Both the position numbers and the translations under genes were made by a program. Positions 51,707-61,029 of a stretch of DNA of 64,000 nucleotides are shown piece after piece. Position 1 is the stretch's first letter. Each line of letters opens with the position of its first letter. The notes under the pieces are model-generated. The model saw only the letters and a program-made list of their open reading frames with translations, was not told where the DNA came from and did no database searches. The DNA comes from Gemmatimonadota bacterium (GTDB lineage Bacteria; Gemmatimonadota; Gemmatimonadetes; Longimicrobiales; Gaopeijiaceae), in the NCBI GenBank assembly GCA_022827345.1, contig JAJDTB010000030.1:62001-126000 (forward strand). Reading direction: 5' to 3'.

Positions 51707-52894
51707 ATGAGCTCAAACGGTACGAATCCGGAACACGGACCAGCGACCCACGCGGTCCACGCAGGGAAGGGCGAGGTGCGCCCCGGCGGCCCCGTGGTCG
51801 ATCCCATCGTCCGCAGCTCCACCTTCTACTGGGCCGGCCCCCACGACGGGATCGACCTTCAGTACAGCCGTTACGGCAACAACCCCAACCAGCGCTCCGT
51901 CGCGGCCACGATCGCCGCGCTCGAAGGCACCGAGGACGCGCTGGCGCTGTCCAGCGGCATGGCCGCCATCTCGTCGACCCTGCTCGCCTGCGCCGAAGCG
52001 GGCGACCACATCGTGGCCAGCACCCACCTCTACGGCGCCACCCACGCCCTCCTGGCGCACGAACTGCCCCGGCGCGGCATCACCACCACCTTCGTGGACC
52101 CGGACGACCCCGGCGCCTGGCGCGCGGCCCTTACCGCCGACACACGGGTCGTCCTCATCGAACTCCCCACCAACCCCACCCTGCGCGTCTTCGACATCGG
52201 CCCCCCGCGCGACGCCGCGCGCGACGCCGGCGCCGTCCTCGCCGCCGACATGACCTTCGCGACCCCGATCAACATCCGCGCCGCCCGGCACGGCGTCGAC
52301 GCCGTCATCCATTCGGCCACCAAGTACCTCGGCGGCCACTCCGACCTGATCGCCGGTGCCGTCGCGGGAAGCGCCGCGCTCATCCGGCGCGTCACGAAGA
52401 TGATGAAGCTCTACGGCGGCTCCATCGATCCTCAGGCGGCGTGGCTGCTCGAGCGCGGCATCCGCACCCTGCCGGTCCGCATGGAGCGCCACAACCGCAC
52501 CGCGCTCGCCCTCGCGCGGTGGTTCGCCGGCGTCGGCGGCGTGCGGCAGGTCATCCATCCCGGCCTCCCCGGCCACCCGGACCACGAGTGCGCCGCCCGC
52601 ATGCTGGACGGCTTCGGCGGCATGGTGTCGATCGTCCTCGAGGGGGGCGGCGCGGCCGCCGACCGCTTCTGCTCCAGCCTGTCGCTGGCGGCCGCGGCCC
52701 CGTCGCTGGGCGGCGTCGAGACGCTCGTGTCGCAGCCCCGCCACACCTCGCACGTGGACCTGTCCCCGGCCGAACGGGACGCGCTGGGCATCCCCGACGG
52801 TTTCGTGCGCATCTCGGTGGGCCTGGAGGACCTGGAGGACCTCAAGGCCGACTTCAGGGCCGCGGTGGCCGCATCGGTTCCGGCTGCCGTATAG
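51707..52894 (+). CDS. PLP-dependent trans-sulfuration enzyme (cystathionine gamma-synthase / methionine gamma-lyase family)
   Basis: QYSRYGNNPNQRSVAATIAALEGTEDALALSSGMAAISSTLLA...IHSATKYLGGHSDLIAGAVAG (PLP lysine)...YGGSIDPQAAWLLERGIRTLPVRMERHNRTA. Confidence 0.95.
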   Translation: MSSNGTNPEHGPATHAVHAGKGEVRPGGPVVDPIVRSSTFYWAGPHDGIDLQYSRYGNNPNQRSVAATIAALEGTEDALALSSGMAAISSTLLACAEAGDHIVASTHLYGATHALLAHELPRRGITTTFVDPDDPGAWRAALTADTRVVLIELPTNPTLRVFDIGPPRDAARDAGAVLAADMTFATPINIRAARHGVDAVIHSATKYLGGHSDLIAGAVAGSAALIRRVTKMMKLYGGSIDPQAAWLLERGIRTLPVRMERHNRTALALARWFAGVGGVRQVIHPGLPGHPDHECAARMLDGFGGMVSIVLEGGGAAADRFCSSLSLAAAAPSLGGVETLVSQPRHTSHVDLSPAERDALGIPDGFVRISVGLEDLEDLKADFRAAVAASVPAAV

Positions 52895-52971
52895 CTCCAG
52901 CTACGCCGCAACACCCGCACGGGACCCGCCTGCCCGGGCGCCGACGGGCACCTTCCAGCCCGATCCGGCCG

Positions 52972-54600
52972 CTACTCCTCCCCCATGAACGGATACGCCG
53001 TGCTCACCGGCGGCGCGAAGTTCTCCTTGATCGTCCTCGGCGACAGCCACCGGATGATGTTGAAGACCGAACCCGCCTTGTCGTTCGTCCCGGAGGCGCG
53101 CCCCCCGCCGAAGGGCTGCTGCCCCACCACGGCCCCCGTCGGCTTGTCGTTGATGTAGAAGTTGCCGGCCGCATTGCAAAGGCGGTCCATCGCCTCGCGC
53201 ACGGCCGAGCGGTCCTGCGAGAACACCGCGCCCGTGAGCGCATAGGGCGACGTGGAGTCGACCATGTCGAGCGTCTCGGACCAGGCGGCGTCCGGGTACA
53301 CGTGGATCGACATCACCGGCCCGAAGATCTCGTCGCACATGGTTTCGTGGTCCGGCGTGTGCGCCCGGATCAGGGTGGGACGGATGAAGAACCCGTCCGC
53401 GTCGGAGTACTCGCCGCCCGCGATCACATCCGCGTCCGGACTCGCCTTGGCCCGGTCGATGTACCCGGTGATCGACTGAAAGGCGCCCCGGTCGATGACG
53501 GCGTTGACGAAGTTGCGGAAATCCATGGGATCCCCCATCGCCAGCGCGTCGGTCTCCTCGACCAGGTCGCCGGAGATCTCCTTCCACACGGACTCGGGGA
53601 TGTAGGCCCTCGACGCGGCCGAACACTTCTGCCCCTGGTATTCGAACGAGCCGCGCACGATGGCGGTGCGGAGCGCGTCCCGGTCGGCGCTGGGGTGCGC
53701 CACGATGAAGTCCTTGCCGCCCGTCTCTCCCACCAGCCGCGGATATGAGCGGTAGCGGGCGATGTTGCGCCCCACCGTGTTCCAGAGGGACTGGAAGACG
53801 CCCGTCGAGCCGGTGAAATGCAGTCCGGCGAAGTCGGGGTGATCCATCGCGGCCGCCGTGATCTCGACCGGATCGCCCGGCACGAAATTGATCACGCCCG
53901 GCGGCAGCCCCGCCTCTTCCAGCAGCCTGTAGGTGTAGTACCCGGAGAGGACGGCGTGCTTGGACGGCTTCCACAGCACTCCGCACCCGACCATCGCCGG
54001 GATCCCGGCGAGGTTGGCGCCGATGGCCGTGAAGTTGAAGGGGCTGACCGCGTACACGAAGCCCTCCAGGGGCCGGTACTCGATCCGGTTCCAGATGCCC
54101 CGGTCCGAGATCGGCTGATGGTCGAAGATCCGCTCGGCGAAGTGGGCGCCGAAGCGGAAGAAATCGACGATCTCGCACGCGGCGTCGATCTCGGCCTGAA
54201 AGGCGTTCTTGCTCTGCCCGAGCATGGTGGCCGCGTTGAGCGTCGAACGCCACGGTTCCGCGAGCAGTTCGGCCGCCTTGAGGAACACCGCCGCGCGGTC
54301 CTCCCAGCGCCACGAGGCCCACTCCCGGCGCGCCTCGACGGTGTTGGCGATCGCCCTGCCCGCCTCCTCGGCGCCGGCCGCGTGCCACTGCCCGAGCCGC
54401 AGACCGTGGTCGTGCGGGGCGTGAATCGCGTGCGTCCTTCCGGTGCGGATCTCGTCGCCCCCGATGATCACGGGGATGTCCGCCTCCTGGCCGGCGATGG
54501 AGCGCAGCGCGGCCTTCAGTTCGGTACGCTCGGGGGTGCCCGGCGCGTAGGAGAGGATGGGTTCGTTGACAGGCGCGGGAACACGAATCGTTCCGGACAT
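52972..54600 (-). CDS. pruA: L-glutamate gamma-semialdehyde (1-pyrroline-5-carboxylate) dehydrogenase
   Basis: AVSPFNFTAIGANLAGIPAMVGCGVLWKPSKHAVLSGYYTYRLLEEAGLPPGVINFVPGDPVEI...LVGETGGKDFIVAHPSAD...FEYQGQKCSAASRAYIPESVW...INDKPTGAVVGQQPFGGGRASGTNDKAG. Confidence 0.95.
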   Translation of the reverse strand: MSGTIRVPAPVNEPILSYAPGTPERTELKAALRSIAGQEADIPVIIGGDEIRTGRTHAIHAPHDHGLRLGQWHAAGAEEAGRAIANTVEARREWASWRWEDRAAVFLKAAELLAEPWRSTLNAATMLGQSKNAFQAEIDAACEIVDFFRFGAHFAERIFDHQPISDRGIWNRIEYRPLEGFVYAVSPFNFTAIGANLAGIPAMVGCGVLWKPSKHAVLSGYYTYRLLEEAGLPPGVINFVPGDPVEITAAAMDHPDFAGLHFTGSTGVFQSLWNTVGRNIARYRSYPRLVGETGGKDFIVAHPSADRDALRTAIVRGSFEYQGQKCSAASRAYIPESVWKEISGDLVEETDALAMGDPMDFRNFVNAVIDRGAFQSITGYIDRAKASPDADVIAGGEYSDADGFFIRPTLIRAHTPDHETMCDEIFGPVMSIHVYPDAAWSETLDMVDSTSPYALTGAVFSQDRSAVREAMDRLCNAAGNFYINDKPTGAVVGQQPFGGGRASGTNDKAGSVFNIIRWLSPRTIKENFAPPVSTAYPFMGEE

Positions 54601-54902
54601 TTCTCTTCCCAGTCTTGTTGGTTGGCGGGAGCGCCCGAATCCCCTGGGGTGAGGCGGACGGCCTCTTTCACCCGCGCGCGCACGCCAGGGCGGCAGCGCT
54701 GCGGGAACCGGGAAGGTGCGATTCAGGCACGGCCTCCGAGTGCCGGATCCAGCTGCGCGGCATTCGAAGTCACGCGCAATCTACCAAGCGCCCCGGTGGG
54801 CGCAACCCGTTGACCATCCGGAAGCCGCCTGGGTACCTTCCGGTGCATTCGTGGCCCGGTTCGCGGGCCTGTCGGCGATGCGCTGTCTCGCAGAACGGTG
54901 GA

Positions 54903-55133
54903 ATGGGTACGAGAGATCGGATCGAGGCGGTTCTCGAGTCCCTTCGGCCGGCAATTCGGTCGGATGGCGGGGACGTGGAACTGGTAGATTGGAGTGAGGA
55001 GATCGGGCGCGTCGAAGTGCGGCTCATGGGGGCATGCGAGTCGTGTCCGATCTCGATGTTCACCCTCAAGGAAGGGATCGAGCGGCGCCTGCGGGCCGCC
55101 GTGCCCGAGGTGGTGACTGTTGACGCAAGCTGA
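54903..55133 (+). CDS. NifU C-terminal-domain Fe-S scaffold protein
   Basis: RIEAVLESLRPAIRSDGGDVELVDWSEEIGRVEVRLMGACESCPISMFTLKEGIERRLRAAVPEV (CxxC). Confidence 0.9.
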   Translation: MGTRDRIEAVLESLRPAIRSDGGDVELVDWSEEIGRVEVRLMGACESCPISMFTLKEGIERRLRAAVPEVVTVDAS

Positions 55134-56349
55134 AACTCCCACGAGCCCGAACGGGGCCGTCCAGGCGCTGCACCGCGCGCTGGCTCAGGTGATCAACCCC
55201 GTGACCGGGAAGGATGTCGTTGCCGGCGGGCAGGTGAGCGAGGTCGCGGTGGACGGCGACGGCAAGGCCACCTTCGTCTTCTCCCTCCAGCGGGGCGATC
55301 CCGGCGTGCTGGTGCGCCAGGCGCGCACCGCCGCGGCGGCAGTCGACGGCATTCGCGGCGTGAAGGTGAATGTGCAACTGCCGCAGAGCTCGGCCCCCGC
55401 GGGTGTGCCGCCGGGCCAGGGCCGCAGCGGATCGGCCGACCGGGGTGCCTCGCCGCTGTCGGCGGCTGCTCCGCGGACCCCCGGACAGGCCCCCTCCGCG
55501 CGTCCCGCCCCGCAACGCGGGCTCCAGCCCGGATCCGTGCCCGCCCCGACCCCCCAGCCGGGGGTGCTCACGGGGGTCGGGCGCATCGTTGCGGTCAGCT
55601 CCGGGAAGGGCGGCGTCGGCAAGTCGATGGTTGCGACCAACCTGGCCGCCCACGCCGCCTCGAAGGGTCTCGCCGTGGGCCTCCTCGACGCGGACATCTA
55701 CGGCCCCAACATCCCGATCATGTTCGGCGAGGCGCGCCGCCCCACCGTCACCGGCGCCAAGGGCAGCGAAATGATCGTCCCGCTCGAGGCCCACGGCGTA
55801 CGCCTGATGAGCCTCGGGTTCCTTCTGGAGCGCGAGCAGCCCGCGATCATGCGCGGTCCCCTCATCGCCGGAATCCTCAAGCAGTTCATGGAGCAGGTCG
55901 CCTGGGGCCGGCTGGACCTGATGATCGTCGACATGCCGCCCGGCACCGGCGACGCTCAGCTCTCCCTCGTGCAGACGGTGAACCTGGACGGCGCCCTGAT
56001 GGTCACCACGCCGCAGAAGGTGGCGACCGGCGATGTGCGCCGCGGCGTGAAGATGTTCGAACGGGTCAACACCCGGATCCTGGGAATCGTCGAGAACATG
56101 TGCGGCTTCCGGATCCCGGGCTCGGACGAGGTGATCGACCTCTTCGGCCGGGGGGGCGGGGAGGACCTCGCCCGCGAGCTCTCGGTCCCCTTCCTCGGCC
56201 GGATCCCCCTCGATATGGCCGTCCGGACGGCCGGCGATCAGGGACAGCCTACGGTTCTATCCGCGCCGGATTCACCTGCGGCGTCGTCGATGGCCGGGAT
56301 CGGCGACCGGTTCCTTGCCGACCTGGAAGGCCTGCCACCGCGCGACTAG
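55120..56349 (+). CDS. Mrp/NBP35-family Fe-S carrier P-loop ATPase
   Basis: IVAVSSGKGGVGKSMVATNLAAHAASKGLAVGLLDADIYGPNIPIMFGE...RLDLMIVDMPPGTGDAQLSLVQTV; TTG start overlapping the NifU-C gene by 14 nt. Confidence 0.93.
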   Translation: MTQAETPTSPNGAVQALHRALAQVINPVTGKDVVAGGQVSEVAVDGDGKATFVFSLQRGDPGVLVRQARTAAAAVDGIRGVKVNVQLPQSSAPAGVPPGQGRSGSADRGASPLSAAAPRTPGQAPSARPAPQRGLQPGSVPAPTPQPGVLTGVGRIVAVSSGKGGVGKSMVATNLAAHAASKGLAVGLLDADIYGPNIPIMFGEARRPTVTGAKGSEMIVPLEAHGVRLMSLGFLLEREQPAIMRGPLIAGILKQFMEQVAWGRLDLMIVDMPPGTGDAQLSLVQTVNLDGALMVTTPQKVATGDVRRGVKMFERVNTRILGIVENMCGFRIPGSDEVIDLFGRGGGEDLARELSVPFLGRIPLDMAVRTAGDQGQPTVLSAPDSPAASSMAGIGDRFLADLEGLPPRD

Positions 56350-56403
56350 GAGACGGCGTCCGGGACCGGGCCGGGAGCACGACCGGTGTCTGCCGGGACC
56401 GGG

Positions 56404-56640
56404 CTATTCGCCCTCCAGCCATTTCCTGTCGGCGGCCGACAGCGCCTCGCGCCCACGCACACGGTCGAGGAGCTTGAGCACGAACCAGCCGACCAGCATG
56501 ATCGGCGCGACCTTGAAAAGGAGGAAACTCGCGATGCCCAGCGTAAGTCCGAGGAGCGCCCCCACCACGGAAAGCACAATCCACACCACGACGATGCTGA
56601 CGATGCCCATGGCGAGGAATGTCAAGAGCGTTCCGATCAT
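56404..56640 (-). CDS. Small membrane protein of unknown function
   Basis: MIGTLLTFLAMGIVSIVVVWIVLSVVGALLGLTLGIASFLLFKVAPIMLVGWFVLKLLDRVRGREALSAADRKWLEGE. Confidence 0.65.
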   Translation of the reverse strand: MIGTLLTFLAMGIVSIVVVWIVLSVVGALLGLTLGIASFLLFKVAPIMLVGWFVLKLLDRVRGREALSAADRKWLEGE

Positions 56641-56742
56641 GCCTTCTCCGTAAAACTCCCGGTCCCGTGTACCGCGAATCCTGCTCAGGTCAATCTAAGT
56701 GTAACATCATTTGCCGCGGGGACGCCGGACCATGCGCCCCGG

Positions 56743-57570
56743 TCACGGAATCCGCACGATGTCGATGGCGCCCAGGGCCGCCGAGATCTCGATCTCGACC
56801 CGGCGCTCCGCCGTTTCCCAGTTGGGCGAGCGATAGCTTCTGCCGCTCCTCACGAACCCCTCGGCCTCGATCGCCGTGAGGAAGTTCTGGCGCATGACCC
56901 GGACGCCCAGCGATTCCGGCACCCTGATCTCGAGGGCGCCCAGTCCCATCTCCACCGAGACACGCGCGTCCCGCGCCCATTCGCCGTCCAGACCCAGGGT
57001 CACCGAGCCCAGGCCCGCCTTGACCGTCACCCTGTCGGCGTTGAGGTTGCCGATGCCGTGCATCGACAGCCTTGCCGCGCCCACATTGATCGACGCCGCC
57101 TCCATCGCCACCGGGTTGATCTCGTCGATGCGGATCGACGATTCCGAAGCTCCCGTGTTGACGTCGAGATCCAGCAGCGGCAATCCGGACAGGTCGAGCT
57201 CGGCGGAGCCCGCGCCGAAGTCCAGATCGAGGTCCATGGGCACGTCCCGTGACAACCACAGGTCAAGCGACGAGGATTCGGATTGGTCCTTGAACCGGCG
57301 ATTCTCCCGCGTACGGATGCCCAGATCGAGGCGGCCGCTCCCGTAGTCGGCGCGGGGCGTCGCGAAGTCCTCGTCGTAATCGAAGCGGGCGCGGTAGAGC
57401 AGGTCGGATTCGCCGGGCCGCAGGGTGAGTTCGCCCGCGCCGTAGCTGACGTTGACCTCGAGGCGCTCCTCGTCCGTCACCTGGCGCGTCCAGGTCACGG
57501 TCTTGAGTTGTGCCGCCTGCAGCTGTCCGGCCCCGGCAGCGAGCATGAAAACGGCCAGAAGCCGATTCAT
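56743..57570 (-). CDS. DUF4097/toast-rack-like secreted protein
   Basis: Signal peptide; repetitive beta-rich LDLGIRTRENRRFKDQ...LDLDLDFGAGSAELDLSGLPLLDLDVNTGASESSIRI...VKAGLGSVTLGLDGEW; start overlaps the upstream stop (ATGA). Confidence 0.7.
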   Translation of the reverse strand: MNRLLAVFMLAAGAGQLQAAQLKTVTWTRQVTDEERLEVNVSYGAGELTLRPGESDLLYRARFDYDEDFATPRADYGSGRLDLGIRTRENRRFKDQSESSSLDLWLSRDVPMDLDLDFGAGSAELDLSGLPLLDLDVNTGASESSIRIDEINPVAMEAASINVGAARLSMHGIGNLNADRVTVKAGLGSVTLGLDGEWARDARVSVEMGLGALEIRVPESLGVRVMRQNFLTAIEAEGFVRSGRSYRSPNWETAERRVEIEISAALGAIDIVRIP

Positions 57571-59135
57571 CGTTCCTCCTCGCGGGCCTCGTCGTCGTCT
57601 TCTTCCGCGTCATCCGCCGGAGACCAGTCCACCGGGATGTCCATGTCTTCGTCGAAGCGGTCGGGCCAGAGCGCCGTGTACTTGCCGCCCCGCGTGATGA
57701 TCACGGCGCCGAAGCCGGTCATCACGGCGACGATGCCGGCCAGCACGGCCAGCACCTCGACGATGCCGCCGATCCATCCGATCAGCGGAAGCGCACCGAG
57801 CGCGCTGCCGACCGCGAAGGGAAGCATGAGCGCGCCCAGTCCGGTCAGTCTCACGTGCGTGGCCCGGCTGCGATCCACCCGGTCGAGCCACGGATGGTCC
57901 TGGTCCAGAACCCACCGGCCCACGTGATGGCTCACTCCGACGTATCCCGCGAATGCCGCCAGCGCGACGGCAAGCGGGTACAGGGGCACCCAGGCAAACA
58001 GGACCGGGATTCCGACCACGGAGATCGTCAGCACGACGCACCCGATCAGGAATACCGGGACCACGAGGAAACCTCCGGCGAACCCGACCGCGGCCGCCCT
58101 CCCCGGACGGTACTCGATCTCCCTCGTGACCGTGTCGAGGCGCAGTCCGGCGAAGCGGGTCAGCAGCAGCGTAAGGCAGCCGAGGACGATGAAAGTGAAG
58201 ATCGCTTCGACGACCTCGCCCGCGGCCCGCAACGCTCGCCACGCACCGCCTTCACGCCGATTCGAGGTCGCCCGATCCCGGTCCGCCTCCCATTCGCCGT
58301 CCGGTGCCGCGGCTGCCTCGGGAGCTGCAGGGGGAGTTGGCGGTTCCGGCCGCGCGGGAGTCCCTGGTGCCCCGTCCGCTCGCGACTCCGCAAGGTCCAC
58401 CACCTCGCCCCGCACCTCTCCTCCGAGCAGTTCGATTTCGGAACGCGCGTGCCGGACATCGCCGTCAATGCGCCCCGACTCACCCAGGGCCAGGGTCGCG
58501 TTCAGCAGAACCACGTCGCCGCGGATGCGGCCATGGACATCGAGCCAGCCGTCCACAACCAGGAAGCTGCCGTCCACCTCGTCGCCTGCGGCTACCGAAT
58601 GGTCCTCCCCCACCCGGATGTCCATCGACTCCAGATCTACGTCGGCCAGCGCGGCTCCGAGCGCCGCAATCCCCTCCGATCTGGCCAGGACGGCCAGGAA
58701 TTCCTGCGCCGAGGTCCGTTCGCGCCGGGTCTGAAGCGGTGGCTCGCGGGCGGCCACGGCGTCGGCCAGTACGCGGTCGATGCGGTCGAGCAGGGACTGC
58801 TCCGGCGCCGCCAATCCCGGGTCGGGCGCCCAGGCATCGAGTTCGCGTGCCAGGGGTCCGTCGGAGAGCGAGAGAATGCTCCCCAGAAGATCCCGCCACG
58901 CGCGGTCGGAGCCGTCCCCCGCCTGGTAACTGCCGAGCACCTCCCCGTCGAGGGTGGCAACGCCGTCCGCGAAGCTGAGGACCAGGATCTCGCCGTCAGC
59001 GAATTCCAGCTCGAGGGAAGCCTCCGACTGCGAGACTTCGACCTGGCTGAAAACGACCGCGCGTTCCTGCGCCGCGCCTTCGCCGGCGGCAAGGGCGACG
59101 GCCAGGCCGGCCAGGGCCGTGCAGAGCGGATTCAT
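57567..59135 (-). CDS. Membrane protein with bactofilin-like beta-helical segment and C-terminal multi-TM region
   Basis: VDGSFLVVDGWLDVHGRIRGDVVLLNATLALGESGRIDGDVRHARSEIELLGGEVRGEV then AIFTFIVLGCLTLLLTRFAGL...GFAGGFLVVPVFLIGCVVLTISVVGIPVLFAW; start MNPLCTALAGL at 59135. Confidence 0.72.
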   Translation of the reverse strand: MNPLCTALAGLAVALAAGEGAAQERAVVFSQVEVSQSEASLELEFADGEILVLSFADGVATLDGEVLGSYQAGDGSDRAWRDLLGSILSLSDGPLARELDAWAPDPGLAAPEQSLLDRIDRVLADAVAAREPPLQTRRERTSAQEFLAVLARSEGIAALGAALADVDLESMDIRVGEDHSVAAGDEVDGSFLVVDGWLDVHGRIRGDVVLLNATLALGESGRIDGDVRHARSEIELLGGEVRGEVVDLAESRADGAPGTPARPEPPTPPAAPEAAAAPDGEWEADRDRATSNRREGGAWRALRAAGEVVEAIFTFIVLGCLTLLLTRFAGLRLDTVTREIEYRPGRAAAVGFAGGFLVVPVFLIGCVVLTISVVGIPVLFAWVPLYPLAVALAAFAGYVGVSHHVGRWVLDQDHPWLDRVDRSRATHVRLTGLGALMLPFAVGSALGALPLIGWIGGIVEVLAVLAGIVAVMTGFGAVIITRGGKYTALWPDRFDEDMDIPVDWSPADDAEEDDDEAREEER

Positions 59136-59139
59136 GGGT

Positions 59140-60045
59140 CTAAACCGGTACATGCCGACGTTCCAATCCCGTGGTCTTCGCCACGTTCCTGTACAGGATC
59201 CATCCCGACAGCGCGGTGAGTGTGGTGAGCAGGACCAGCCCGCCCACAAACAGGGGCGCCGCCCCAGCGAGGCCGGCCGGCACGGCGTCCGGGAAAATGC
59301 CCGCTCCGCTGCCCAGGATGCCGCCGAGTGCATCGGGCAGGGCGGCGATGCCCTGGCTCCAGAGGAACCCCGCCAGGTTCGAGAGCGTCACCAGCGGGTT
59401 GTTGGCGAAGAGCATGTAGCCGGTCGCCACAACGGCCGCCGTGGGTCCGAAGGCCACGCCCGACGCGGCGGCGAGCCGCTCCTGGCGGTGCGGCCAGAGG
59501 CCGGCGAGAAGATGACGCACACGGGTGCCCGTCCGGGCGTTTTCGGGCACGTGCACCCGCGCCATTACCCGATCGGCGAACCCTGCGGCCGGGGCCAGGG
59601 CCGGCAGCCGGCCCAGTTCCCGGTGCAGGCGGCCCCAGCCGGCCAGCGCCGCGGCAGTTTCCGGGTCCCGGGCGACGAGCGGCTTGAGCGCTCGCGCATG
59701 CCGGGTGGAGAGCGTGCCGTCGTGGAGCGCGTCGAAGACATTCGCCACCGACCAGTCCGCCCCCCCGGCAAGCCAGGCCCGGAGTCTGCCAAGGCGCGAC
59801 GGACGGATGTGCAGCGATGCGATGATCCTCGCCTTCAGATCGCGTGCGGGCACGTGGGGCCGGATGTCCTGCAGGGCCGCGAAGAGGGCGCGGCAGGCGC
59901 GAACCTCCGCCTGGAGCCCGGGGTCCCGGGCGATTTCGCGTTCGAAGCTCCGCCGCTCATCGCCGCGCAACTCACCGTCCAGATACGAGAACAGCCGCCT
60001 CGCCTCCGGATTCGGTTGGTTGGTTGTACGATGATTCCGCTTCAC
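59140..60045 (-). CDS. Putative anti-sigma factor (transmembrane), adjacent to ECF sigma
   Basis: RRLFSYLDGELRGDERRSFEREIARDPGLQAEVRACRALFAAL, single C-terminal TM, immediately downstream of an ECF sigma gene; GTG start proposed at 60045. Confidence 0.75.
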   Translation of the reverse strand: MKRNHRTTNQPNPEARRLFSYLDGELRGDERRSFEREIARDPGLQAEVRACRALFAALQDIRPHVPARDLKARIIASLHIRPSRLGRLRAWLAGGADWSVANVFDALHDGTLSTRHARALKPLVARDPETAAALAGWGRLHRELGRLPALAPAAGFADRVMARVHVPENARTGTRVRHLLAGLWPHRQERLAAASGVAFGPTAAVVATGYMLFANNPLVTLSNLAGFLWSQGIAALPDALGGILGSGAGIFPDAVPAGLAGAAPLFVGGLVLLTTLTALSGWILYRNVAKTTGLERRHVPV

Positions 60046-60116
60046 GTCCCGGTCTCCCTGATGGTTGTCAATCCCAATACGCCGCCTGCGATTCGGCGGT
60101 TTCAAGCCCTGTAATG

Positions 60117-60767
60117 CTAACCCGAAGGATCGAGCAGCGGACCCAGCGCCGCCTTCAACTCCAGCCGTGCTCGATGGATGTAGGTCTTCACGGTTCCCAG
60201 GGGAATCTCCAGGATATCGGCGATCTCCTGGTACGAGTAGCCCTCGACGTGACGCAGCAATGTAACCGCCCGGTACTCGGGTCTGAGTCTGCCGATCGCG
60301 GTCTCGATCTGGCTGCCGAGTTCGAGGTTCTCCACGTAGGCGTCCGGACGCTCCTCCGACGACTCGAGCACCAGGCTCGTCCGGGCCTGTTCGTCCGCGG
60401 TGACCGCGTTGGGAGAGCCGTGGATGGAGATCGTGTCCAGCCGGCGCTTGCGGAGGTGATCGATCGTCAGGTTGTGTGCGATCTTGAACATCCAGCTCGA
60501 GAACTTGTAGCCGGGATTGTAGCTGCCGATTGCATTGAAGGCCCGAATGAACGCTTCCTGGGCGAGATCCTCGGCCAGACTCCTGTCGCGCACCATGCGG
60601 TAGATCAGGCTGAAGACCGGCCGCTCGTAGCGGTTCAGCAGCTCTCTGAACGCTCTCTCGCGGCCCTTGGCCGCCTGCAGGGCGAGTGTCCTGTCGTCGG
60701 GAACCGCGCTCTCCACGGGTATCGGCGTTCCTCGCGATTCGGCTCGGCGTGGGCGAAGTCCCCGCAT
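60117..60767 (-). CDS. RNA polymerase ECF-type sigma factor
   Basis: RAFRELLNRYERPVFSLIYRMVRDRSLAEDLAQEAFIRAFNAIGSYNPGYKFSSWMFKIAHNLTIDHLRKRR...GRLRPEYRAVTLLRHVEGYSYQEIADILEIPLGTVKTYIHRARLELKAAL. Confidence 0.95.
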   Translation of the reverse strand: MRGLRPRRAESRGTPIPVESAVPDDRTLALQAAKGRERAFRELLNRYERPVFSLIYRMVRDRSLAEDLAQEAFIRAFNAIGSYNPGYKFSSWMFKIAHNLTIDHLRKRRLDTISIHGSPNAVTADEQARTSLVLESSEERPDAYVENLELGSQIETAIGRLRPEYRAVTLLRHVEGYSYQEIADILEIPLGTVKTYIHRARLELKAALGPLLDPSG

Positions 60768-61029
60768 TCCGGCGGTTTGCGGGGCGTCATGACAACCTAC
60801 TACGACGGGGGGTGCCACTTTCTTTACCGCAAGACCGGTCAGGGGCCGGGCACCCGGGTGACGACCGGCGGGCCGCGCGCTGTAGACGGCGGACGGGCCG
60901 GGAGGGTTGCACGGGGTTGGAGGGTACCGCCCGGGTTCCCTACCTTTGGGCCTCCGCCGGCCCGCCGGGCCCGGGCGCGCCACAGGAGGCGCGCACCGAT
61001 CCACCGTGGAATGCAACGTCAGGTGTCGC

